This document shows positions 20,921-28,309 of a stretch of DNA of 33,274 nt, piece by piece (the stretch's first letter is position 1; each line of letters opens with the position of its first letter). The translations under genes were made by a program, and so were the position numbers. The DNA is taken from contig NZ_JAFAVV010000504.1 in NCBI RefSeq assembly GCF_019242285.1, positions 1-33,274 of the forward strand. Reading direction: 5' to 3'. The stretch comes from Bradyrhizobium sp. GTDB taxonomy: Bacteria; Pseudomonadota; Alphaproteobacteria; Rhizobiales; Xanthobacteraceae. The notes beneath the pieces were generated by a model that worked only from the letters and a program-made list of their open reading frames with translations, made no database searches and was not told the DNA's origin.

Positions 20921-22834
20921 ATGTTGAAACCAGTGCTTGCGCACAAGCTTGGCCGATTGCTGCTCGGCACTTCAGTCGCGGCCCTTGCCATGTCGCAAAC
21001 GGTTCGCGCGGACGACGGACGTGATCACGATGGACGAAACCCGGTCGAGCAGATCAGGACGGCGTCGCCGATCAAGCACGTCGTCATCATCGTCGGGGAA
21101 AATCGCAGCTTCGACCATCTGTTTGCGACCTACCAGCCGAAATCCCGCAACGAACGGGTGCTGAACCTGCTTTCGGAGCGCATCGTCAAGAGCGACGGCT
21201 CGCCGAACGAGAATTTCGACAAGGGCCACCAGTTTCAGATCACCTCGGCGCCCAACGGTGGCAAATTCTTCATCAGTGTCGGCAAAGCCAGCAAGGCGCT
21301 CTACACGACGTTGCCTGCGCCTGATCTGGCAGGCGTGCAGAATCCGCCAGCGGCTGCGATCCTGACGCTTCCGGGCGGCGATCCGGGCCTGCCGGCGGCC
21401 GACCAGTTCCTGTACGGCACCGGCGGCACCGGTCTGCCGAACAAGGTCGGTCCGGATATCCGCATCACCAATGTGAACACCTTGCCGCCGGGACCATTCC
21501 TGATGACCGGCCCCACCATGCCCTATGACGCCTACACCGGCGACACCATCCACCAGTTCTTCCAGATGTATCAGCAGATGGATTGCGCGATCGACAGCGA
21601 GCATGTCTCGCGCGGCAATCCGACCGGCTGCCTGCACGACCTGCAGTCGGCCATCACCACCACCTATTCGACCGCGCCGGGCGGCACGCCGCACGACACC
21701 GGCCAGACGATGGCGTTCTTCAACATGCAGAAGGGCGACGTTCCCTATTTCAAGTTCCTCGCCGACAACTACACCATGAGCGACAACTATCACCAGCCGG
21801 TCATGGGCGGCACCGGTCCGGACAGCGTGCCGCTCGGCTTCGCCGACCAGGTGTTCTTCGGTGACGGCAAGGGCAATGCGGCGACCCCGGCCGCGAGCAC
21901 GGTCTACAATCCCGATCCGCAGCCGAACACGTTGAACCTCTACACGGCGCGCAAGCAGTGGTTCAACTGCTCTGATCCCGCGCAGCCGGGCGTCAAGCCG
22001 ATCCTGGATTACCTCGGCAAGCTGCCCTACAAGGCGCAGTCCAGGTGCGATGCGGGGCACTATTACAACGCGGTGAACATCGACCCGGCCTGGACACCGC
22101 AGGGCACGCCGAGCGGTGCCGGCTCGATTCCCCCGGTCACCATGACCAGCATCGGCGATCTCCTGAGCGCGAAGAACATTCCGTGGAAGTATTACGGCGG
22201 CGGCTACACTGTTTCGGGGACCGGCGCACCGCTCGACGGCCTCTACTGCAACATCTGCAATCCGTTCGAATATCAACTGAACTATCCGGCGATGCGCGCG
22301 GACCACATGCGCGACGTCACCGACCTCTTCAACGACCTGAAGAACGGAACGCTGCCGGCGGTGTCCTACGTCAAGCCGGACGGCACCATGGACGGCCACC
22401 CCGCGTCCTCGAAGTTCGATCTGTTCGAGGCGTTCGCCAAGAACATCATCGAGCTCGCGCAGGGCAACAGGGAGCAGTGGGAGAGCACGGCCATCTTCGT
22501 CACCGTCGACGAGGGGGGCGGCTACTACGATTCAGGCTTCATCCAGCCGGTCGACTTCTTCGGCACCGGGCCTCGAATCCCCATGATCGCGGTGTCGCCG
22601 TTCTCCCGCGGCGGCCATATCAGCCACGTCTATGGCGAGCATTCGTCGTTCGTGAAGTTCGTCGAGCGCAACTGGCATCTCGGCAAGCTCACCCCACGCA
22701 GCCGCGACAACCTGCCGAACCCGCGCACGAATGACGACGACGCCTATGTTCCCGTCAATATGCCGGCAATCGGCGACCTGTTCGATCTGTTCGACTTCGA
22801 CCGGGACCGCGACCACGACGGCGATTCCAGGTAG
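20921..22834 (+). CDS. Secreted phosphoesterase (phospholipase C / acid phosphatase family)
   Basis: GGAGAG SD then ATG; signal peptide MLKPVLAHKLGRLLLGTSVAALAMSQTVRA; HVVIIVGENRSFDHLFATY motif; IFVTVDEGGGYYDS; RIPMIAVSPFSRGGHISH. Confidence 0.9.
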   Translation: MLKPVLAHKLGRLLLGTSVAALAMSQTVRADDGRDHDGRNPVEQIRTASPIKHVVIIVGENRSFDHLFATYQPKSRNERVLNLLSERIVKSDGSPNENFDKGHQFQITSAPNGGKFFISVGKASKALYTTLPAPDLAGVQNPPAAAILTLPGGDPGLPAADQFLYGTGGTGLPNKVGPDIRITNVNTLPPGPFLMTGPTMPYDAYTGDTIHQFFQMYQQMDCAIDSEHVSRGNPTGCLHDLQSAITTTYSTAPGGTPHDTGQTMAFFNMQKGDVPYFKFLADNYTMSDNYHQPVMGGTGPDSVPLGFADQVFFGDGKGNAATPAASTVYNPDPQPNTLNLYTARKQWFNCSDPAQPGVKPILDYLGKLPYKAQSRCDAGHYYNAVNIDPAWTPQGTPSGAGSIPPVTMTSIGDLLSAKNIPWKYYGGGYTVSGTGAPLDGLYCNICNPFEYQLNYPAMRADHMRDVTDLFNDLKNGTLPAVSYVKPDGTMDGHPASSKFDLFEAFAKNIIELAQGNREQWESTAIFVTVDEGGGYYDSGFIQPVDFFGTGPRIPMIAVSPFSRGGHISHVYGEHSSFVKFVERNWHLGKLTPRSRDNLPNPRTNDDDAYVPVNMPAIGDLFDLFDFDRDRDHDGDSR

Positions 22835-22865
22835 AGGCGTCGCGCTTCCAGCAATTTGAGACGGC

Positions 22866-22894
22866 GGGCCGGCAGACGCACTGCCGGCCCCTTT
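22866..22894 (+). terminator. Rho-independent-like terminator after the phosphoesterase gene
   Basis: gggccggca-gacgcac-tgccggccc perfect 9-bp stem followed by ctttcattt. Confidence 0.7.
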
Positions 22895-23011
22895 CATTTG
22901 CGAAAATGGCCGCGGGAAATCGGCTTCCGACACTTTGCCGGACAGTGTACCATCCGCGCATGAGGCTCATCCAAGAGCAACCGGTCGGTTTCGGACCAGC
23001 AGGAGGGAGCG

Positions 23012-23644
23012 ATGGCGGATCAGGTCCAATGGCACCTTTCCGGTGACTATTTCGAGAATTGCAGCTGCAGCATCGTATGTCCGTGCCTCGTATCGGCAGC
23101 CGCGCCTCTGACCGCGCAACCGACCGACGGCTTCTGCAACGTGCCGCTGCTGTTCCACATCGACAACGGCCGCTATGGCGACGTCGCGCTCGACGACCTC
23201 AACGTGGCGGTGATGCTCCACGCACCGGGGGTGATGGCAGAAGGCAACTGGTCGGTGGCCGCCTATGTCGATGAGCGCGCCGACGACAGCCAGACCGAGG
23301 CCCTGGGGGCGATCTTCACCGGCGCCGCCGGCGGCCCCATGGCCGCGTTCACGCCGCTGATCAGCACGAATCTGGGGGTGAAGAAGGTCCCGATCACCTT
23401 CCGGATCGATGGCAAGACGCGCTCCGCGGAAATTTCGGGCATTCTGCACATGTCCGTCGCTCCGCTGCCGACCATGCATCCCAGCGGAGAGATGTGGGCG
23501 AACATCGGCCATCCGGTCAGCCCCGACAGGATGGTGATGGCCGTCGGCGCCGCCGGCAACACCTACAACGATCACGGCATGCGCTGGGATAATTCCGGCA
23601 AGAACGGCCTCTATGCGCCGATCAAATGGTCGAACCAGGCGTGA
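23012..23644 (+). CDS. DUF1326 domain-containing protein
   Basis: YFENCSCSIVCPCLVSAAAP cysteine motif; overall DUF1326 layout. Confidence 0.85.
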   Translation: MADQVQWHLSGDYFENCSCSIVCPCLVSAAAPLTAQPTDGFCNVPLLFHIDNGRYGDVALDDLNVAVMLHAPGVMAEGNWSVAAYVDERADDSQTEALGAIFTGAAGGPMAAFTPLISTNLGVKKVPITFRIDGKTRSAEISGILHMSVAPLPTMHPSGEMWANIGHPVSPDRMVMAVGAAGNTYNDHGMRWDNSGKNGLYAPIKWSNQA

Positions 23645-23693
23645 TTCAGCTCCGGATACGGCCTGCCGATAACGCCCGCCACACGCCTCGCAG

Positions 23694-24605
23694 ATGACCG
23701 ACGGCACCCTGGAAACCGTGCTGCGGCGCGATCGCTGGGTCGTTGGTGGCGCGATCGGGATCATTGTCGCGCTTGCCTGGGCCTATGTGCTCTGGCTTGC
23801 CAGCGACATGGACATGGGCGGCATGGACATGACCGGGTACCGCATGATCCCGGCCGGGATTGGAATCATGCTGCCGGCGAACGAGCCGTGGCGCGCGATC
23901 GAGTTCGTCTATGTGTTCCTGATGTGGGCGGTGATGATGGTCGGAATGATGGCGCCCTCGGCCACGCCCATGCTCCTCATGTACGCCCGCGTCGGGCGGC
24001 AGGGAAGGATCGCGGGCAAGCCGTTCGCCGCGACCGGCTGGTTCGCCGCCGGCTACTTCCTGGCCTGGACCGGCCTTTCGCTGCTGGCGACGCTGATCCA
24101 ATGGGTGATGGAGCGCGAGGCGCTGCTCGATCCCCGCATGACGAGCGCCAGCGACACGCTCGGCGCCGTCGTGCTGATCGCTGCGGGCGTCTACCAGTGG
24201 ACGCCGCTCAAGGACATTTGCCTCGCCCAGTGCCAGACGCCGCTCGGATTCCTGATGCGCCACGGCGGCTTTCGCAGCGATGTGCCGGGATGCCTCGGGC
24301 TGGGGTTGCGCCACGGCGCCTATTGCGTCGGCTGCTGCTGGGTCCTGATGGCGCTCCTGTTCGTGGTCGGCGTGATGAACGTGCTCTGGATCGCGCTGCT
24401 GGCACTGCTGGTGCTGCTGGAGAAGCTCACGCCATGGGGACGGTGGCTCGCACGGGCCGCCGGGGTGGCCTGTATCGCCGCGGGGGTCTGGCTGATGTTT
24501 TCGGCGCCGGCGCGGGCTGCCGAATCCAGCATGTTGGCGGAAGGGGTGGGATTCGAACCCACGGTGCCCTTGCGGGCACGCCGGTTTTCAAGACCGGTGC
24601 CTTAA
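23694..24605 (+). CDS. DUF2182 domain-containing integral membrane protein
   Basis: MWAVMMVGMMAPSATPMLLMYARV, GYFLAWTGLSLLATLIQW, YQWTPLKDICLAQCQTPL, GLRHGAYCVGCCWVLM; ORF end overlaps antisense tRNA-Ser. Confidence 0.85.
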   Translation: MTDGTLETVLRRDRWVVGGAIGIIVALAWAYVLWLASDMDMGGMDMTGYRMIPAGIGIMLPANEPWRAIEFVYVFLMWAVMMVGMMAPSATPMLLMYARVGRQGRIAGKPFAATGWFAAGYFLAWTGLSLLATLIQWVMEREALLDPRMTSASDTLGAVVLIAAGVYQWTPLKDICLAQCQTPLGFLMRHGGFRSDVPGCLGLGLRHGAYCVGCCWVLMALLFVVGVMNVLWIALLALLVLLEKLTPWGRWLARAAGVACIAAGVWLMFSAPARAAESSMLAEGVGFEPTVPLRARRFSRPVP

Positions 24606-24624
24606 ACCACTCGGCCACCCTTCC
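24535..24624 (-). tRNA. tRNA-Ser (TGA)
   Basis: Minus: GGAAGGGTGGCCGAGTGGTTTAAGGCACCGGTCTTGAAAACCGGCGTGCCCGCAAGGGCACCGTGGGTTCGAATCCCACCCCTTCCGCCA; long variable arm, anticodon TGA. Confidence 0.97.
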
Positions 24625-24691
24625 AACGCTTGAAGTCGCCAGGCTTTTGGCAGTCCGCAGAGAACGTTTCCAGACTATTGCTACCGCTTTG

Positions 24692-24930
24692 CTACCCAAC
24701 GTCGTCCGGACGCCTGTTTATGGCGGTCCGCATGGCATCGTCAACCGCCGCGGCGGCCTCGCTCTGCATGTTCGGGATCAGGTGGCTGTAGATGTCGTCG
24801 TGATCGCGATCGAGGAATGCCCGAGCCGCTCCTGTACGACCCTGGGGTGAACCCTGGCCGGTGATCCATCGAACATGCTTGCGGTGGCGAATGGACTTGT
24901 GCGAATGGACTTACACCGCCTGGTCACCAG
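24692..24930 (-). pseudogene. Tyrosine recombinase C-terminal remnant, frameshifted
   Basis: One minus frame gives HPRVVQERLGHSSIAIT; after a frame change the next frame gives DIYSHLIPNMQSEAAAAVDDAMRTAINRRPDDVG*, with the catalytic Tyr in DIYSH. Confidence 0.85.
24887..24912. repeat. Short tandem duplication (gcgaatggacttgt / gcgaatggactt)
   Basis: gcgaatggactt at 24887-24898 and 24901-24912, period 14. Confidence 0.85.
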
Positions 24931-24944
24931 ATCGATCGCAACTT

Positions 24945-25064
24945 TTAGAGCCCTGAGTACTGCAGCGTCAAAACGATTGCTATTAGGAGCAATGCGAAGC
25001 CGAGCCCAGCTGCTATGGTGAAAGACCACTCCAATCGATCTTTCGGCATCCAAGGCTTTTCCAT
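24945..25064 (-). CDS. Putative 39-aa single-TM protein
   Basis: MEKPWMPKDRLEWSFTIAAGLGFALLLIAIVLTLQYSGL*; clear TM helix; weak RBS. Confidence 0.45.
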   Translation of the reverse strand: MEKPWMPKDRLEWSFTIAAGLGFALLLIAIVLTLQYSGL

Positions 25065-25090
25065 GATCTGTCGATTGAAGCCTACGAGCC

Positions 25091-25140
25091 GGTCAAGACG
25101 GGAGCAGCGGTCCCAAGTGTCTGGGACCGCTGCTTTGACC
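25091..25140. promoter_or_regulatory. Long inverted repeat / hairpin
   Basis: agcagcggtccca-agtgtc-tgggaccgctgct perfect 13-bp stem (25103-25134), plus outer ggtcaa/ttgacc 6-bp pairing. Confidence 0.75.
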
Positions 25141-25322
25141 TGAAAGGCTGAGCTCGTCTCGGGGAAGCTTCCAGGCTCAGCAATCAAAGCCCTCGTCGGT
25201 GATCTCCGCACTAAACCAGGTGAATCGTCCGCTCAAAAAGAGCGCGCTGGACTGCTCGGCGCCCGGCAACAGATCGAGGCGGCCGAGCCAAGGGCTTGCC
25301 GGCTGAAAGCGGCGGGCGCGGT

Positions 25323-25505
25323 TTACGCGTCCAGGTGCTCGCGCAAAAAAAGGCCTTTGGAATGCGTCCGTTCCCGCTCAGTCGCGCGCTCCCTGGACTC
25401 CCGCCCATTGCGCTCCGTCTCGGTCTCGGGCTGCTTTCGCGGCATCCACCACCGGTCATCCTTGAAGTATTTGGCAACGATGTCGGGATCGACGACACTG
25501 GTCAT
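25323..25505 (-). CDS. Hypothetical 60-aa charged protein
   Basis: MTSVVDPDIVAKYFKDDRWWMPRKQPETETERNGRESRERATERERTHSKGLFLREHLDA; GGAG upstream at plausible spacing. Confidence 0.4.
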   Translation of the reverse strand: MTSVVDPDIVAKYFKDDRWWMPRKQPETETERNGRESRERATERERTHSKGLFLREHLDA

Positions 25506-25565
25506 TCAGCCGGACTCCATAGCTGCACGATCAATGCGCGTTGGATCGACTGGTTCCGTGGTTAA

Positions 25566-26030
25566 GCCGGCACGCACTCAAAGAATCGAATCAATGGCGG
25601 CTACCACCGTCCCAATGTCGTTCCGGCCGATGCGATCCTGATTCATGGCTCGATGGCGGGCACGAGTCGGCTTGCAGCCTTGCACGATCTCTCGGAGATC
25701 GACGTCGTCTTCACATCGGCAGCGGCAATGCATTGTGAGGATGAAATTTTCGCCAAGGCAAAGGATGCGGCGCTGTCGCTGACGAAGCGCGCCATCGTGC
25801 ACCTTGAATTCAACGCGTGGAGTCCCGCCGATCTTCAAAACATGCGGGCTTGGCGGTCATCGTTCCTGAGCGATCGGTGGATCCGCGACTACATTGGAGA
25901 GTATCGCGATCATCCGCGCGTCGCGAGGATCGAAACAGCTGCCGTCCCGCTCGACATCAATTTCGTCGACAACATCGGCCGCCTCAAGATGAGCGATGTA
26001 ACCGGACTGATCATCGTCCATTTGAACTGA
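25566..26030 (+). pseudogene. 5'-truncated class I SAM-methyltransferase-like fragment
   Basis: Open frame after TAA at 25563-25565 lacks an upstream ATG and a SAM-binding motif but gives ADAILIHGSMAGTSRL...IDVVFTSAAAMHCEDEIFAKAKDAALSLTKRAIVHLEFNAW... Confidence 0.45.
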
Positions 26031-26180
26031 TCGGTCCTGCCCCCTTTGAGGCGAGGCAGGCCCGCAGCGTCGGGGAGCCGCCGGCCGGCCGAGCGGCAGG
26101 AAGATCAAGGAGATGCAGTGTCGGCGCAGCGCCGAAATCGGCGCCGGGGAGGGCGATCGGAGGGCTAACTAAGCGGGCGC

Positions 26181-26312
26181 TCAATCTCGCTTGGCGTCGG
26201 GAAGCTTTGCGGGAACATGCGGGGATGTGCTGACCACACGAGGGCCGCCGTCCGGGTAGGCGCGGCTCCTCAGCAATGTTTCCAGGTACAGGAAAAACTT
26301 CTCGGCAAGCAT
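26181..26312 (-). CDS. Small 43-aa hypothetical protein
   Basis: MLAEKFFLYLETLLRSRAYPDGGPRVVSTSPHVPAKLPDAKRD; AAAGG upstream (gaaaggcgacgccgATG); resembles small proteins I associate with Bradyrhizobium. Confidence 0.6.
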   Translation of the reverse strand: MLAEKFFLYLETLLRSRAYPDGGPRVVSTSPHVPAKLPDAKRD

Positions 26313-26542
26313 CGGCGTCGCCTTTCGAAGCGTGGCTTTTCCTGTTTGGTCCGGCGCCGGCGCCGGACATTCAATCACATCTACGAGAGCGGCTGTGTTG
26401 CGGGCTTGTCAAGCGTTTCGCCGCCACCACTGCGTGGGCAAACAAGCCGGCCTTACCGCCGCCTTCGCTCGGTTCGGATCACGGAGATTTAAAGGCCATT
26501 TTACGGAAGGCTCACGATCGACCGTGTAAGTGTCGATCCGCC

Positions 26543-26641
26543 TCAGGCAAATGCAAAAGCCAACAGGCTCGAGCAGAGCAGCACCAGTCCCGCCACCGTC
26601 AGAGCAAGGAAGCCGCCGGAAACAAGGTCATGATCAGCCAT
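26543..26641 (-). CDS. 32-aa small membrane protein
   Basis: MADHDLVSGGFLALTVAGLVLLCSSLLAFAFA*; strong SD (cggaggtgtatcATG); absent from ORF track. Confidence 0.65.
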   Translation of the reverse strand: MADHDLVSGGFLALTVAGLVLLCSSLLAFAFA

Positions 26642-26722
26642 GATACACCTCCGTTTCCGAAACTCGTCCCAACTGATTAAAATTTTCGGAACGAGCGATT
26701 TTTGAAAAGGTGTGCGTGGCTC

Positions 26723-26812
26723 TCAGAACCGGGAGAGCACGCCTTCGAACGCATGGGCCAAGAAAATGGCAGCGCCAGCCAAGCCCATCAGTGCAGTAAC
26801 CGTCTCGATCAT
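26723..26812 (-). CDS. 29-aa small membrane protein
   Basis: MIETVTALMGLAGAAIFLAHAFEGVLSRF*; AAAGG SD 9 nt before ATG (the longer 61-aa ORF start is unlikely). Confidence 0.6.
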   Translation of the reverse strand: MIETVTALMGLAGAAIFLAHAFEGVLSRF

Positions 26813-27139
26813 CGCAAGCATCCTTTGCGTGTCCCGTGTGAAAAACAAAACGACGAGCAGGCCCGAACAGTCAAAAGGATTTCGGAAGTTGTAGTCACTA
26901 TCGGACACGACCGAGGCTTCCGCGCAACAGATGTGTCAATTTCGCCCTTCGGCAGCCCCCTTTCGTCCGTAATTTAACGGGCGTCGAAACCCCCTGTTCA
27001 CCACGATCGATCTCTCCCCATTTCCGCCGTGTTCCGGTTGCGGTATCCTCCCGGTTCGGTGCGGATGGTGGGTCGCACCGATGGGATTGACCGGCACACA
27101 CTCATGGGATGTGACCGGCGGAAATGGTATTTGGGGCGA

Positions 27140-28057
27140 ATGGGGATTCGAGGCCTAGATCATATCGTGCGGGTGACGCGCGGCGGTGCCACTGCGGCGC
27201 TTTGCCTGACCCTTGCCAATTGCGCCTCGTCGGGCAAGTTCGCCAGCCGCGTCGATCCCAAATACGGCGTCTCCTCGAGCCCTCGTGTCGTGGCGCTCGG
27301 CGATCCCGTGCCGAAGGGCGGGGGCACCTATCGCATCGGCAAGCCCTATGTGGTCGGCGGCCGGATGTATGTGCCGGAAGAGGACGTCAACTATCGCGCC
27401 GAGGGCCTGGCGTCCTGGTATGGCGACGACTTCCACGGCCGGCTGACCGCCAATGGCGAAGTCTTCGACATGGATTCGCTCAGCGCGGCGCATCCAACCC
27501 TGCCGATGCCCTGCTACGCGCGGGTCACCAATCTCACCAATGGCAAATCGCTGATCGTTCGCGTCAATGACCGGGGGCCGTACCACGGCAACCGCCTGAT
27601 CGACGTCTCGCACAAGGCGGCCGAGCTGCTCGATTTCCAGAGCAATGGAGTCGCCAAGGTCCGGGTCGAATATGTCGGCTCCGCGCCGCTGGAAGGATCC
27701 GACGACCGCCAGCTCGTCGCCACCTTGCGCACCGGCGCGCCGGCGCCGGCGCCTTCGCTGGTCCGCGTGGCGTCGGTCCGCCCGTTCGTGCCCGAGAGCG
27801 TCGGCCGGCCGGCTCGCGGCGACATCCCGATGCCGCAGGAACGGCCCTACACCCTGGGCAACACGGTTGCCGACCAGTCGTCGATCAACGCGACCTCGGA
27901 AATCTCCTCCGCCAGCCGTGCGCGCTCTGCGGGCCGCCTGTTGAATAATCGGCGTGCTGTCTCCGTCGACAATGATGACCGCTATTCGGCCGAGGCCTAT
28001 GCGCCGGCCGACCCGCGTGGTCCGAGCGAGATCCTGAGCGGGCGCGGTCTGTACTGA
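27140..28057 (+). CDS. rlpA: RlpA-family septal ring lytic transglycosylase / lipoprotein
   Basis: Lipobox-like LTLANCASSGKF; EGLASWYGDDFHGRLTANGEVFDMDSLSAAHPTLPMPCYARVTNLTNGKSLIVRVNDRGPYHGNRLIDVSHKAAELL. Confidence 0.92.
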   Translation: MGIRGLDHIVRVTRGGATAALCLTLANCASSGKFASRVDPKYGVSSSPRVVALGDPVPKGGGTYRIGKPYVVGGRMYVPEEDVNYRAEGLASWYGDDFHGRLTANGEVFDMDSLSAAHPTLPMPCYARVTNLTNGKSLIVRVNDRGPYHGNRLIDVSHKAAELLDFQSNGVAKVRVEYVGSAPLEGSDDRQLVATLRTGAPAPAPSLVRVASVRPFVPESVGRPARGDIPMPQERPYTLGNTVADQSSINATSEISSASRARSAGRLLNNRRAVSVDNDDRYSAEAYAPADPRGPSEILSGRGLY

Positions 28058-28309
28058 GACGAGAGAAGCCGGCCCGCGACCTTATCGGTGACTGGGTTTT
28101 GTGCGCATCGCGATGAGCGGACCGCTGCAGGTCTGATGTTCGGTCGCCGTGCCGTCGTCGCATTTGACGGTACGTTGGGAGGGCTTTGCGCGCTTCCGCC
28201 GCATTTGCGAGGTCTGATCGGCGCCGGCAAATGCTGGGCGCACCCACAGGGACGTGTTGTTCGCGTTGGGGCCAGCTGTTAGAACGCCCCGCGCTAGGGC
28301 AAATCGCCA

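Noticed and set aside
24427-24699. 90-aa minus ORF spanning tRNA-Ser
   Set aside because: Reads through the tRNA (RVAEWFKAPVLKTGVPARAPWVRIPPLPP is tRNA-derived); not a protein gene, though its first residues derive from the region just past the integrase remnant.
26640-26720. EcfG-type (GGAAC-N17-CGTT) promoter near ggaacgagcgattttt
   Set aside because: The -10 equivalent does not match at the right spacing, and the orientation does not fit the small ORFs.
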